Source of the DNA: Butyrivibrio sp. YAB3001
Lineage (GTDB): Bacteria > Bacillota > Clostridia > Lachnospirales > Lachnospiraceae
Length of the DNA stretch: 64,000 nucleotides
Direction: 5' to 3'
NCBI RefSeq assembly: GCF_900112195.1
Contig: NZ_FOKR01000013.1
Location: forward strand, 20,204-84,203
The position numbers were made by a program, and so were the translations under genes. Of this stretch, positions 39,201-47,926 are shown in pieces (positions within the stretch are counted from its first letter, which is position 1; each line of letters begins with the position of its first letter). The notes below the pieces were generated by a model. That model was not told where the DNA came from, ran no database searches, and worked only from the letters and a program-made list of their open reading frames with translations.

Positions 39201-39838
39201 TCGGCGTAGGTATAGTGGCAGTCATTTGTGGCTACAAGAGGAATATCCAGCTCTTGTGAAAGTGCCATAAGCGTGCTGTTGACGGCGCGCTGCTCGGGAA
39301 TGCCATGATCCTGAAGCTCCAGGAAAAAATTGCCATGTCCGAAGATGCCGTCAAGGCGCATTGCTGCTTCTTTTGCCTTTGCAGGAGCCCCCTTGATTAT
39401 ATTTCTTGGTATCTCGCCGGCAAGGCATGCACTGAGAGCTATGATTCCTTCGTGATATTTTTCCAAAAGCTCCATATCTACACGGGGCTTATAGTAATAT
39501 CCTTCGGTAAAACCACGGCTTACAATATGTGAAAGGTTGGAATAACCAATGTTGTTTTCGGCCAAAAGAACCAGATGATAATATCTGTCATCTGTCTGAG
39601 CGGCCTCTTTTTCAAAACGGGAGCCCGGGGCGACATAGACTTCGCAGCCGATGATCGGATTTATGCCGTTTTCTTTGCAGGCTTCGTAAAAGTCTATTAC
39701 ACCATACATGACACCATGGTCAGTTATGGCGCCGGCTGTCATTCCCAGCTCGCCTAACCTTTTTACATATTCTTTTATCTTATTTGAACCGTCCAAAAGA
39801 GAATACTCTGTATGAACGTGTAAATGTGCAAAAGACAT
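36299..39838 (-). CDS. dnaE: DNA polymerase III subunit alpha (DnaE type)
   Basis: Replicative polymerase subunit; in Firmicutes the DnaE type extends primers beside PolC. 1179 aa. An N-terminal PHP domain (LHVHTEYSLLDG, ITDHGVMYG) is followed by the C-family polymerase core with the catalytic MPDIDVDFEYERR (~residues 394-406), helix-hairpin-helix segments and an OB-fold domain near the C-terminus (IGGIITEKKIKYTKNDQIMA). It is divergent from pfkA across a 224-bp gap. dnaE next to pfkA is a familiar arrangement in clostridia. Confidence 0.97.
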   Translation of the reverse strand: MSFAHLHVHTEYSLLDGSNKIKEYVKRLGELGMTAGAITDHGVMYGVIDFYEACKENGINPIIGCEVYVAPGSRFEKEAAQTDDRYYHLVLLAENNIGYSNLSHIVSRGFTEGYYYKPRVDMELLEKYHEGIIALSACLAGEIPRNIIKGAPAKAKEAAMRLDGIFGHGNFFLELQDHGIPEQRAVNSTLMALSQELDIPLVATNDCHYTYADDAEAHDLLLCIQTGKKVSDEDRLRYEGGQYYVKSEDEMRSLFPYALEAIENTQKIADRCNVDIEFGVTKLPHFEVPEGYDSWTYLNKLCLDGLHEHYPNDDGSLKKRLDYELGVIQKMGYVDYFLIVWDYINYCRENGIAVGPGRGSAAGSLVSYCMHITNIDPIKYDLLFERFLNPERVSMPDIDVDFEYERRQDVIDYVTSKYGSDKVVQIITFGTLAARGVIRDVARVMDLPYSFGDTISKMVPTELNMTLNKALEMNPELRSQYENDETVHKLIDMCKKLEGLPRHTSIHAAGVVICQAPAEDLVPLSRSAEGNITTQFTMTTIERLGLLKMDFLGLRTLTVIKDATEFANRSIGAKPGDSNFIDIDKIDYNDPAVLASIGTGRCDGVFQLESGGMSNFMKELKPQSLEDIIAGISLYRPGPMDFIPKYIAGKNDAASITYQTPELEPILKPTYGCIVYQEQVMQIVQQLGGYTLGRADLVRRAMSKKKQHVMEVERENFVNGNSEEHVPGCAAKGIESDVANAIYDSMMDFAKYAFNKSHAACYAVVALQTAWLKYYYPVEFMAALMTSVIDNPGKVSSYIMSCRNMNISLLPPDINEGFNGFSVTEVDASKTDKPIPGAVLTSAPGKKKAIRYALTAIKGIGRPVISSIVKERQLHGKFKNINDFLTRMQGRENDVNKRAIENFIKAGALDCLGGTRKQHMTVYSQIMDQLHSSGRNSMAGQLTLFDLAGESAKKQFEIPLPNVGEFPRELMLEFEKEVLGIYISGHPLEEFTAMWKKRITNTTADFYLDDETNMPVVKDNANARIGGIITEKKIKYTKNDQIMAFLTLEDLVGTVEVIVFPKTYEGNAPRLNEESKVFIEGRVSVEEDKDAKLIATKILLFDEVQKTVWLRFADKDAYEAKVDAINRILSQSDGRDEVAIYLNDTKQIKKLGKSQTIKADNQTLSELNDLLGKQNVQVT

Positions 39839-39969
39839 GATCTCTATTCCTTACTGTAATTATAGGCAAATTTTAGTGTTTACCTTACATCATATAATAC
39901 CACAGAGGAGCTTAAAAAGCTGTTGAGTAAATAAATCATAAATTTTTTTTGAAATCGTTTTCAGAAACG

Positions 39970-39998
39970 TTGCGAAAACACTAACTTTGCGATAATAT
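39970..39998 (+). promoter_or_regulatory. Candidate pfkA promoter
   Basis: TTGCGA (39970-39975), 17-bp spacer, TAATAT (39993-39998), about 65 bp before the pfkA start. Confidence 0.5.
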
Positions 39999-40062
39999 AA
40001 ATGGGAATATGGCAAACTGTTATCATTAAATGATAAAGATATATAGAATCGAGGATATTAAT

Positions 40063-41031
40063 ATGGCAAAGCAAATCAAAACTATTGGCGTACTTACTAG
40101 TGGTGGTGATGCACCTGGAATGAATGCGGCTATCAGAGCTGTTGTTCGTAAGTCTCTTGCAAACGGACTTAAGGTTAAGGGTATCAAGAAAGGTTACATG
40201 GGACTCCTTAACGAAGAAATCGAGGACATGGACAGAAGAAGCGTTGCTGATATCATTCAGCGAGGCGGTACTATTCTTGGTACAGCAAGATGTATGGAAT
40301 TCACTACACCTGAAGGACAGGCAAAGGGTGCTGAGATTTGCCGTAAGCATGGAATTGATGGTGTTATCGTAATCGGTGGTGACGGTTCATACCGTGGAGC
40401 TCAGAAGCTTTCACAGCAGGGAATCAATACTGTTGGTATTCCTGGAACTATCGACCTTGATATCTCATGCACTGATTATACAATTGGTTTTGATACAGCT
40501 ATTAATACAGCAATGGAAGCCATTGACAAGATCCGTGATACTTCATCATCACATGAGCGTGTAAGTATCGTTGAAGTTATGGGGCGTCATGCAGGATATA
40601 TCGCTCTTTGGTGCGCAATTGCCAACGGCGCAGATGATATCCTTCTTCCTGAGAAATATGATTATAACGAACAGCGTATTATCGACAATATCATCGATAA
40701 TCGTAAGAAGGGTAAGACACACCACATTATCGTTAATGCTGAGGGAATTGGTCACTCAACATCAATGGCTCGTCGTATCGAGGCTGCTACAGGATTAGAG
40801 ACAAGAGCATCAATTCTTGGTTACATGCAGCGTGGTGGTAGCCCTACATGTAAAGACCGTGTTTATGCTTCAATGATGGGTTGCTATGCAGCAGATATTC
40901 TTGCAGCAGGTAAGACTAACAGAGTTGTTGGTTACCGCAATGGTCAGTTTGTTGACTATGACATTGATGAGGCTCTTGCAATGAAGAAGAACATCAATGA
41001 ATACATGTATGAGATTGCAAGAATTCTTTAA
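40063..41031 (+). CDS. pfkA: 6-phosphofructokinase (ATP-dependent)
   Basis: Phosphorylates fructose-6-phosphate, the committing step of glycolysis. 322 aa from ATG 40063, with GAGGA 7 nt upstream; an in-frame ATG at 40030 lacks an SD and would add 11 residues. GVLTSGGDAPGMNAAIR and the nucleotide loop GGDGSYRGA (Gly rather than Asp after GGD) mark the ATP-using type. The catalytic motif is PGTIDLDISCTDYTIGFD, whereas most family members read TIDNDIxGTD. The two Asp residues are kept, but Asn becomes Leu and the Gly before Thr becomes Cys. The sequence is otherwise intact. An intrinsic terminator follows. Confidence 0.95.
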   Translation: MAKQIKTIGVLTSGGDAPGMNAAIRAVVRKSLANGLKVKGIKKGYMGLLNEEIEDMDRRSVADIIQRGGTILGTARCMEFTTPEGQAKGAEICRKHGIDGVIVIGGDGSYRGAQKLSQQGINTVGIPGTIDLDISCTDYTIGFDTAINTAMEAIDKIRDTSSSHERVSIVEVMGRHAGYIALWCAIANGADDILLPEKYDYNEQRIIDNIIDNRKKGKTHHIIVNAEGIGHSTSMARRIEAATGLETRASILGYMQRGGSPTCKDRVYASMMGCYAADILAAGKTNRVVGYRNGQFVDYDIDEALAMKKNINEYMYEIARIL

Positions 41032-41061
41032 TAAATCGGATATCTTATAACTAAAGTATTT

Positions 41062-41110
41062 CCAAGGTGGTTTTCCTCCGGTCAATGGAGACGGCCACCT
41101 TGGTTTTTTA
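41062..41110 (+). terminator. Intrinsic terminator after pfkA
   Basis: CCAAGGTGG (41062-41070) pairs with CCACCTTGG (41095-41103), with an inner CTCC/GGAG stem, followed by six T. Confidence 0.9.
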
Positions 41111-41129
41111 TTGAATAGGAATGCGACTG

Positions 41130-41157
41130 TTGCGCAAATACTTCGGTGTGCTATACT
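41130..41157 (+). promoter_or_regulatory. Extended -10 promoter for the methyltransferase-proC pair
   Basis: TTGCGC (41130-41135), 16-bp spacer, TATACT (41152-41157) preceded by TG-n, i.e. an extended -10; about 50 bp before the start codon. Confidence 0.6.
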
Positions 41158-41207
41158 AGTACTACGGTCAAAAAAGGAACGAAAAACAGCTAATTTGGAG
41201 ATTTTTT

Positions 41208-42011
41208 ATGATAACCAGCACAAGCAATGAGAGAGTCCGCAAGGTGGTAAGCTATATGGGAAAAAGCAAAGCCAGAAAAGACGCGGATGTTTTTGTTATA
41301 GAGGGCATGAAAATGCTTAGGGAAGCGCCGGTATTACAGGTAAATGAAGTGTATGTTACTGAGCGCTTTTTGGATAAAGCAAGTGAAGATGATAAGGAAA
41401 TTCTTTGGAGATATGGTGCAGAAACTGTTTCTGATGATGTAATGAAGAAAATGGCTGACACACAGACTCCCCAGGGAGTTCTTGCAGTTATAAGTCAGTA
41501 TCATTATACTATGGACGAAGTTATGGAAGGGTATAGCAAGGACGAAAAAAACCCTGTTCCGCTTATGCTTGTGCTTGAGAATATTCAAGATCCCGGAAAT
41601 CTTGGCACAATGCTTCGTTCCGGAGAAGGCGCGGGCGTTACCGGTGTTATCATGAGCAAGGGAACTGCTGATATATATAATCCCAAAGTTATTCGCTCTA
41701 CCATGGGCTCTATTTTCAGAATGCCGTTCATTTATGTTGATACTATGCCTGATGTGCTTAAAAAGCTGTCTGAAAAAGGAATTCGCACCTATGCGGCACA
41801 CCTTAGGGGTGAAAAGAACTATGATGAGCTTGATTATACCAAACCTACAGCTTTTCTTATCGGCAATGAAGGAAATGGACTGACAAAAGAAACTGCAGAT
41901 GCAGCAGATACATATATACTGATTCCTATGAAGGGAGAAGTTGAGTCTATGAATGCAGCTACTTCTTCCGCAATACTAACTTTTGAGGCTTCAAGACAAA
42001 GGAGGGGCTAA
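41208..42011 (+). CDS. SpoU/TrmH-family 23S rRNA or tRNA 2'-O-methyltransferase
   Basis: SAM-dependent ribose methyltransferase of the SPOUT (trefoil knot) superfamily. 267 aa: an N-terminal L7Ae-like RNA substrate-binding region (STSNERVRKVV...FVIEGMKML), then motif 1 LENIQDPGNLGTMLRSGEGA, motif 2 FLIGNEGNGL and motif 3 IPMKGEVESMNAATSSAIL. This is RlmB/TsnR/YsgA-like; the exact target nucleotide cannot be read from sequence. The proC start lies 4 bp after its stop, with the proC SD inside the last codons, so the two are cotranscribed. Confidence 0.9.
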   Translation: MITSTSNERVRKVVSYMGKSKARKDADVFVIEGMKMLREAPVLQVNEVYVTERFLDKASEDDKEILWRYGAETVSDDVMKKMADTQTPQGVLAVISQYHYTMDEVMEGYSKDEKNPVPLMLVLENIQDPGNLGTMLRSGEGAGVTGVIMSKGTADIYNPKVIRSTMGSIFRMPFIYVDTMPDVLKKLSEKGIRTYAAHLRGEKNYDELDYTKPTAFLIGNEGNGLTKETADAADTYILIPMKGEVESMNAATSSAILTFEASRQRRG

Positions 42012-42015
42012 AGAA

Positions 42016-42810
42016 ATGACTATTGGATTTATTGGACTTGGTAACATGGCAAAGGCTATGATCGGTGGAATCTTAGCAAAGGGCTTAACAGGACCTAATG
42101 AGATTATAGGAACTGCGGCTACAGAGGAAACACGCCTTAAGGTGGCGAACAAATATGGTATTCAGACCAGAAGTTCTAATGAAGCAGTTGCAAAGGAAGC
42201 GGATATCATTTTTCTTGCTGTAAAACCTCAATATCTCAAAGTGGTTATTGCAGATATTATGGACAGTATTGATGAGAATAAGGTTGTGGTCAGCATTGCT
42301 GCGGGCAAGACGATCAGCTGGCTGGCAAAAGAATTTGAAAAGCCTGTAAAACTTATCAGAGTAATGCCAAATACTCCGGCACTTGTCCTTGAAGGGTGTT
42401 CTGCAGTCTGCAGGAATGACAATGTAACTGATGATGATTTTCACTTTGTTTTGGAACTGTTGGAAAGCTTTGGCAAGGCCTATACTGTTCCTGAATCAAT
42501 GATGGATGTTGTTGTTGGAATAAGCGGATCTTCCCCTGCATATGTATTTCTTTTCATAGAAGCTATGGCAGATGCGGCAGTTGCCGGTGGTATGCCCAGA
42601 AAGCAGGCATATGAATTTGCAGCGCAGTCTGTCCTTGGAAGCGCCAAAATGGTTCTCGAGACAGGTAAACATCCGGGTGAACTTAAGGATATGGTATGTT
42701 CACCTGCAGGAACAACAATCGAGGCAGTTAAAAAGCTAGAAGAGAAAGGTTTCAGATCAGCTGTAATTGAAGCTGTTGAAGCATGCATAAATAAAAGTAA
42801 GAGTCTATAA
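42016..42810 (+). CDS. proC: Pyrroline-5-carboxylate reductase
   Basis: Final step of proline synthesis: NAD(P)H reduction of pyrroline-5-carboxylate. 264 aa from ATG 42016, with GGAGGGG (42001-42007) 8 nt upstream; the in-frame TTG at 41983 has no SD. The Rossmann motif is IGFIGLGNMAKAMIGG and the C-terminal dimer/active-site region is GISGSSPAYVFLFIEAMADA. It is coupled to the methyltransferase gene. A 19-bp stem terminator follows about 70 bp on. Confidence 0.96.
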   Translation: MTIGFIGLGNMAKAMIGGILAKGLTGPNEIIGTAATEETRLKVANKYGIQTRSSNEAVAKEADIIFLAVKPQYLKVVIADIMDSIDENKVVVSIAAGKTISWLAKEFEKPVKLIRVMPNTPALVLEGCSAVCRNDNVTDDDFHFVLELLESFGKAYTVPESMMDVVVGISGSSPAYVFLFIEAMADAAVAGGMPRKQAYEFAAQSVLGSAKMVLETGKHPGELKDMVCSPAGTTIEAVKKLEEKGFRSAVIEAVEACINKSKSL

Positions 42811-42880
42811 ATGTCGAGGTAAACGACATATTTACAAGTATTATTATTCAAGTAGTTGGTTTTATTCTATGTTAAATTGA

Positions 42881-42940
42881 AAGGGCGATTTTTCTTACCA
42901 ATTTTGATGAATTGCAGGTAAGGAAGATCGTTCTTTTTAT
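42881..42940 (+). terminator. Intrinsic terminator after proC
   Basis: A 19-bp stem with several G-U wobbles (42881-42899 with 42917-42935), then TTTTTAT. The remainder of the 366-bp gap before 43177 is very AT-rich and holds only the promoter listed next. Confidence 0.8.
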
Positions 42941-43048
42941 TATTCAATATATGTTATATAACGACAATATAAAAGCTAAAAAACGGAAAAACAGCAATAG
43001 AAATTAAACTTAAAATTGATAAAAAAACTAATTAAATAAAACTAAAAT

Positions 43049-43077
43049 TTGACATAATTCAAAATTTTTGTTAATAT
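43049..43077 (+). promoter_or_regulatory. Promoter of the SH3/SleB hydrolase gene
   Basis: Perfect TTGACA (43049-43054), 17-bp spacer, TAATAT (43072-43077); leaves a leader of about 93 nt. Confidence 0.75.
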
Positions 43078-43176
43078 TTTTATGTTTTCGAGCTAGTAAC
43101 AAATCGAAATAATTTTGTAACATTTAGAATTTAGAAGAGTTACTTACGACAAAAAATAGTTGAGGATAGCAAAAGT

Positions 43177-44301
43177 ATGAAAAAAGCAATAAAGTTGTCC
43201 GGAGGGGGAAGGAGACTTATTACTGTTTGCAGTCTCGTCTTTGTTCTTTCAATTTCCCACGGATTAACTGTAAATGCTAAAGGTAACAGTACTATTTCAG
43301 AGGTTGCTGCCGGCATTTCAAACATCATAAGTCCTATTTCACCGCTTGGCATTGATAGCAATGCTACAGAGGTTATTGTTGCGACAAATATGGACAGATC
43401 AGATTACGAAAGTCATGATACTTCAGGTGAAGAAACTGAGTCTAAGCTTGTTATGACTAACGTTTCCAGCATCATGAATGTAAGAGAGGAGCCCCAGGAA
43501 GAAAGTACTAAAGTGGGCGTCCTTTACAAAGATTGCGGAGGTAAGATCCTCGAGAGGAAGGATGGCTGGACCAAGATTCAGTCAGGCGATGTTGTTGGAT
43601 GGGCCAATGATGAATATCTTCTTTTCGGTGAGGATGCCAAGCAGGCTGCATCTGATGTTGGCAAGCAGATTGTCACAAGTCAGAACAGCGCGCTCAATGT
43701 GAGAAAAGAGCCAAGCGATAAGGCTGAGGTACTGGGAGTTCTCACTGAGAAGGCTTTTGTTGATATGGTTGAAGATCTTGGCAATGGCTGGATAAGCGTT
43801 GATTACAACGATGAGACCGGTTATGTTCAGTCGGAGTATGTGACGACTGAGTTTAAGATTGACCAGGGCGAGACAATCGCGGCTATCAAGATCAGAGAAG
43901 AGAAAGAAAAAGAGAGTAAAAAGAAAACTGCGCTTACCAAGAATCAGGGAGCAGTCAGCGCAGATGCCGACGAACTTAAACTTTTGGCTGCACTTATTCA
44001 GTGTGAGGCAGGAAATCAGCCTTATGAAGGAAGAGTTGCTGTAGGAGCAGTGGTTCTTAATCGTGTGAGAAGCGGAGCTTATCCGGATAGCATATACAGC
44101 GTTATCTATGCTTCAGGACAGTTTACTCCTGCACTCAATGGAACTGTTGCCCGGGTTTATAACAGCGGTAAGATTTACGATATGAATTATCAGGCTGCAC
44201 AGGCAGCGTTAAACGGAGAAACAACTGTTGGATCAGCGCTTCACTTTAGAAGGGCGAATGGCAGAGACGGAATAATCATCGGAGCTCATGTATTCTGGTG
44301 A
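43177..44301 (+). CDS. Secreted cell-wall hydrolase with two SH3b domains (SleB/CwlJ type)
   Basis: 374 aa. After a basic start (MKKAIKLSGGGRR) comes a signal peptide hydrophobic core (LITVCSLVFVLSISHGLTV). Two bacterial SH3 repeats (SSIMNVREEPQEESTKVGVL, SALNVRKEPSDKAEVLGVL; residues ~95-150 and ~165-225) should bind peptidoglycan. A charged linker leads to the C-terminal Hydrolase_2 domain (LLAALIQCEAGNQPYEGRVA, VGAVVLNRV, SALHFRRANG...IIIGAHVFW) related to the spore-cortex lytic enzyme SleB; the catalytic Glu is likely in QCEAG. Vegetative wall remodelling is as likely as germination. GAGGA lies about 11 nt before the ATG. Monocistronic by flanking promoter and terminator. Confidence 0.9.
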   Translation: MKKAIKLSGGGRRLITVCSLVFVLSISHGLTVNAKGNSTISEVAAGISNIISPISPLGIDSNATEVIVATNMDRSDYESHDTSGEETESKLVMTNVSSIMNVREEPQEESTKVGVLYKDCGGKILERKDGWTKIQSGDVVGWANDEYLLFGEDAKQAASDVGKQIVTSQNSALNVRKEPSDKAEVLGVLTEKAFVDMVEDLGNGWISVDYNDETGYVQSEYVTTEFKIDQGETIAAIKIREEKEKESKKKTALTKNQGAVSADADELKLLAALIQCEAGNQPYEGRVAVGAVVLNRVRSGAYPDSIYSVIYASGQFTPALNGTVARVYNSGKIYDMNYQAAQAALNGETTVGSALHFRRANGRDGIIIGAHVFW

Positions 44302-44401
44302 TGTATTACTTGTTCCTTACCATATGAATACGCTCAGTTCGTAAGTCCGCAAAGTATTATAAATACAGTGTTTTAGGAACTGTCATAATATGATATCATG
44401 T

Positions 44402-44432
44402 AAAGGACTGCATAATTATGCGGTCCTTTATT
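44402..44432 (+). terminator. Intrinsic terminator before argF
   Basis: AAAGGACTGCAT (44402-44413) pairs with ATGCGGTCCTTT (44418-44429, one wobble), loop AATT, with a short T-rich tail. It probably ends the hydrolase transcript; an attenuator role for argF is possible but there is no leader peptide. Confidence 0.7.
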
Positions 44433-44471
44433 GCTACATAAGGAACGATCATTCACAGGAGGAATTAGGGT

Positions 44472-45461
44472 ATGAATCTATACGGACGCGACTTTCTTAA
44501 ATTACTTGATTATTCAACTGAGGAAATAGAATATCTTGTAGAACTTGCTGCTGAGCTTAAGGAGAAAAAGAAAAACGGTATTCTTCATGATGAGCTTAAG
44601 GGAAAAAACATAGCTCTTATTTTTGAAAAGACCAGCACAAGAACAAGATGCTCTTTTGAAGTGGCTGCAAGTGATCTTGGTATGGGTTCAACATATCTTA
44701 ATCCAAATGATTCTCAGATAGGTAAAAAAGAGAGCATTGCAGATACTGCAAGGGTTCTTTCAAGTATGTACGATGGAATTGAATACAGAGGCTTTGAACA
44801 GGAAATCGTGGAGACTATTGCTAAATACAGCAAAGTTCCTGTGTGGAACGGACTTACCAATGAATTCCATCCTACACAGATGCTTGCAGATCTTTTAACT
44901 ATTAAAGAGCACTTTGGCAAGGTAAAAGGCCTGCACCTGGTTTATATGGGTGATGCCAGATACAATACAGGAAATTCTTTAATGGTGCTTTGTGCAAAAA
45001 TGGGAATGCATTTCACAGCAGTTTCCAATAAGAAATACTATCCTTCCGAGGAACTTGTTAAGACCTGCAAAGAAATCGCAGAGTCTACAGGCGCAGTAAT
45101 TGATTTTTCGGAGGATCCTATCGAAGGAACAAAGGGTGCCGATGTTATATATACAGACATCTGGGTTTCCATGGGCGAGCCTGACAGTGTTTGGGAAGAG
45201 AGAATAAGTGACCTGGAGAAATACAGAGTTACAATGGATATCATGAACAATGCCGGACCACAATGTGTATTTATGCATTGTCTTCCTTCATTCCATGACC
45301 TTAATACAGGAATTGGAAAAGAAATCAAGGAAAAATACGGCCTTAACGAGATGGAAGTAACAGATGAAGTATTTGAATCTGAAAGATCCATTGTTTTTGA
45401 AGAGGCAGAGAACAGAATGCACACTATCAAGGCGGTTATGCTTGCAACATTGAAACGTTAA
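44472..45461 (+). CDS. argF: Ornithine carbamoyltransferase
   Basis: Joins ornithine and carbamoyl phosphate to citrulline in arginine synthesis; the catabolic direction (arcB) is also possible. 329 aa. The carbamoyl-phosphate motif is [13 protein letters not shown], with [12 protein letters not shown] and the ornithine-site [14 protein letters not shown] lies about 10 nt before ATG 44472. No other arc or arg genes are adjacent, so direction is inferred from the lack of arcA/arcC neighbours. birA follows after 59 bp. Confidence 0.95.
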   Translation: MNLYGRDFLKLLDYSTEEIEYLVELAAELKEKKKNGILHDELKGKNIALIFEKTSTRTRCSFEVAASDLGMGSTYLNPNDSQIGKKESIADTARVLSSMYDGIEYRGFEQEIVETIAKYSKVPVWNGLTNEFHPTQMLADLLTIKEHFGKVKGLHLVYMGDARYNTGNSLMVLCAKMGMHFTAVSNKKYYPSEELVKTCKEIAESTGAVIDFSEDPIEGTKGADVIYTDIWVSMGEPDSVWEERISDLEKYRVTMDIMNNAGPQCVFMHCLPSFHDLNTGIGKEIKEKYGLNEMEVTDEVFESERSIVFEEAENRMHTIKAVMLATLKR

Positions 45462-45520
45462 CAGTGACTATTGAGGGTTTTGACAGATTAGGAATGACAT
45501 CATATAGCAGGGGATAGAGA

Positions 45521-46393
45521 ATGTTTACGAAGGAGACGATTGAAGAAAGTTTAAGAACTAACTGGGCAGGGAGAAATATTGTTTTTAAAGAAGAAACAGG
45601 TTCAACTAATGACGATGCCAAGAAGCTTAGCGAAAGCGGAGCGCCAAGTGGCACGCTTGTAGTTGCCGACAGACAGATAAGAGGGAGAGGATCAAGAGGC
45701 CGAAGCTGGGAGACGCCTGATGGCGCAAATATTGCAATGAGTCTTTTGATAAGGCCCACTGCGCCACCTGAGAGAATATCGATGCTGACACTGATAATGG
45801 GACTTTCAGTAGCGGAAGGTATTGAGGATGCGCTTGTTGAGTGCCAGGATGTAAATTTAAGCAAATCAACTACTGTCTATTTTCCGGGACTCATACTCTC
45901 AGAGAGTAAATCTTTTCCACAGATCAAGTGGCCAAATGATATTGTTATTGCAGGAAAAAAAATCTGTGGTATACTGACTGAACTACATATGAATGATGAT
46001 AATACAATAAAAGATGTTGTCATCGGTGTTGGTATCAACGTAAACATGCTTGAATTTCCTGAGGAAATCAAAGATATTGCAGGATCAATCCTTTCTACAA
46101 CAGGAGTAAAACTTGACAGAAGCAAAGTTGTGGCGTGTTGTATGGGCCGATTTGAAGAGAACTATGAAAAGTATAATAGGACGTATGATCTTTCTCTTTT
46201 ACGGGAACAGTATGAAAACAGGCTTATAAACAGAAGAAAACTGGTAAAAGTCATGGATCCCAAGGGAGCTTATGAAGCCATCGCACATGGAATAGATAGC
46301 TTTGGAGCGCTTGTGGTTTCAGATGCTGAAGGCAATGAGTTTAACATAAACGCTGGAGAAGTTTCAGTCAGAGGACTGTATGGATATACATGA
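45521..46393 (+). CDS. birA: Biotin-[acetyl-CoA-carboxylase] ligase, no DNA-binding domain
   Basis: Attaches biotin to the carboxyl carrier protein via biotinyl-AMP. 290 aa: TGSTNDDAKKL near residue 26-36, the biotinyl-AMP loop GRGSRGRSWETP, KWPNDIVIAGKKICGIL, and a C-terminal SH3-like domain (HGIDSFGALVVSDAEGNEF). The catalytic domain starts almost at residue 20, so the N-terminal winged helix of repressor-type BirA is missing; this is a monofunctional ligase and does not repress bio genes. An insert of ~15 residues before QIKWPND is unusual. Confidence 0.93.
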   Translation: MFTKETIEESLRTNWAGRNIVFKEETGSTNDDAKKLSESGAPSGTLVVADRQIRGRGSRGRSWETPDGANIAMSLLIRPTAPPERISMLTLIMGLSVAEGIEDALVECQDVNLSKSTTVYFPGLILSESKSFPQIKWPNDIVIAGKKICGILTELHMNDDNTIKDVVIGVGINVNMLEFPEEIKDIAGSILSTTGVKLDRSKVVACCMGRFEENYEKYNRTYDLSLLREQYENRLINRRKLVKVMDPKGAYEAIAHGIDSFGALVVSDAEGNEFNINAGEVSVRGLYGYT

Positions 46394-46520
46394 TCCAGTG
46401 AGGCTATGAATGATAATAATCTGCAGATAGAAATAGTATTGAGACCGGTAATTATATTTACTTAGGCAGTTATGTGCAGATTTGTTGCGGGTATAATGGC
46501 AAAAGCAAATGGAGAACGAC

Positions 46521-47336
46521 ATGATCTTAGTTGTGGATGTAGGAAATACAAATATTACATATGGTGTTTTTAAAGGCGAGAAACTTGTCAGTTCTTTTAG
46601 AATGACTACCGGGACAATAAGGACTTCCGATGAATATGGGCTGGAGCTATTGGCGCTTTTGAATATAAATGCAATTGATAAAGACAAGCTTGAAGGCGTA
46701 ATGATCGCAAGCGTTGTTCCAAAGGTAATGCATGCCCTTGTTAATGCGATCGTTAAATATATCGGAAAAAAGCCATATCTTGTGGGCCCGGGGATTAAGA
46801 CCGGCATAAAGATTGCTGTTGATAATCCAAGAGAAATCGGTCCGGATCTTATCGTTGATGCAGTTGCCGGATATGCTCTGTATGGCGGTCCGGTGATAGT
46901 TGTGGATTTTGGTACAGCTACAACTTACATAATGATTAATGAAAAAGGCGAATTCTTTACGGGTGTTGTTTGTCCCGGAATTCGCATTTCTGCGAAAGCT
47001 CTCTGGCAGGATACCGCAAAGCTTCCTGAGATTGAGATCAAGAATCCCAGAAGTATACTTGCTAAAGAGACAATTTCAAGTATGCAGGCGGGACTTATCT
47101 ATGGACAGATCGGCCAGAGTAAATATATTATTAGTGAGATGAAAAGAGAGTCAGGTCTTTTAAATGCGAAGGTTGTGGCAACAGGAGGACTGGGAAGACT
47201 TATTACGGATGAAACTAAAGAGATTGATGTTTACGATCCGATATTGACTTTAAGGGGACTACAGATTCTTTACGATAAGAATAGAAGAAGCAAACCTCAG
47301 TTAAAAGAATTTGAAAACGAGAACGCTCCGGAGTAA
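46521..47336 (+). CDS. coaX: Type III pantothenate kinase
   Basis: First step of coenzyme A synthesis, ATP-dependent phosphorylation of pantothenate; the type III enzyme is potassium-dependent and insensitive to CoA feedback. 271 aa from ATG 46521, with GGAGA 5 nt upstream. An ATG at 46509 has no SD and adds 4 residues. ASKHA motifs are VVDVGNTNITYG at the start, GPDLIVDAVAGYALYG and VVDFGTATTYIMI. A TATAAT at 46492-46497 suggests its own promoter, with no clear -35. The next gene is unrelated in function. Confidence 0.95.
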   Translation: MILVVDVGNTNITYGVFKGEKLVSSFRMTTGTIRTSDEYGLELLALLNINAIDKDKLEGVMIASVVPKVMHALVNAIVKYIGKKPYLVGPGIKTGIKIAVDNPREIGPDLIVDAVAGYALYGGPVIVVDFGTATTYIMINEKGEFFTGVVCPGIRISAKALWQDTAKLPEIEIKNPRSILAKETISSMQAGLIYGQIGQSKYIISEMKRESGLLNAKVVATGGLGRLITDETKEIDVYDPILTLRGLQILYDKNRRSKPQLKEFENENAPE

Positions 47337-47424
47337 TATTTGTTACTGATACAATATCACTTTAATATAGTCAGGTTTATTTTTTTGAGGCTGTATCAGG
47401 ATTATAAATAAAAGGATAAGATAC

Positions 47425-47913
47425 ATGAGTGCAAAGGATTTTGAAGAAGAGTTTAAAAAAGAATTTAAAGAAGGCGGATATGAACCTTCAGAAGATAAGA
47501 AGGATGAGTATACTATAGGCGAAATGCATAAGACCAACAAGGGAAGAGTTTTTGAGGCGGCAGCAGGCGGCAGAGTAGTTCTTTGCGGAGCGAATGCTTA
47601 TGAGCAGAAGTACTATTTTAATCCTCTTTTCAGACAGGTTCCAGAGAGCATAAAAAAAGAACTGAATATTATAAGTGTTCTTTTTACTCAGGAGGCAGGC
47701 GGAATCTTTACGATTGTTTTTGAAGAGGACGGAACGATAAGCATAGAGACAAATGCTGATGAAGAAGATATTACTTATGATGAGATTACTGCAGGTCTCT
47801 TAGTTGGCGAGGTTCGCCGCAAGAGACAGGATCTTTTTGAAGCATTGGGATTATATTACAGGATATATGTTCTTCACGAAAATCCCGCAGATATTCTTGG
47901 GGAAGAAGAGTAA
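47425..47913 (+). CDS. Conserved hypothetical protein (likely DUF6145 family)
   Basis: 162 aa, acidic, no signal peptide or membrane helix. The first ~45 residues are charged and probably unstructured. The conserved part runs from VVLCGANAYEQKYYFNP through ISVLFTQEAGGIFTIVFEED to a C-terminal helical part (VGEVRRKRQDLFEALGLYYR). The resemblance is to a clostridial family that I recall as DUF6145, found next to dus genes; no function is known. It lies 13 bp upstream of dusB and behind its own AAAGGA SD. Confidence 0.65.
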   Translation: MSAKDFEEEFKKEFKEGGYEPSEDKKDEYTIGEMHKTNKGRVFEAAAGGRVVLCGANAYEQKYYFNPLFRQVPESIKKELNIISVLFTQEAGGIFTIVFEEDGTISIETNADEEDITYDEITAGLLVGEVRRKRQDLFEALGLYYRIYVLHENPADILGEEE

Positions 47914-47926
47914 GTAAGGAGTTTTA

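Noticed and set aside
44402..44432. Arginine-responsive attenuator of argF
   Set aside because: Single hairpin without competing structure or Arg-rich leader peptide; better read as the terminator of the upstream hydrolase gene.
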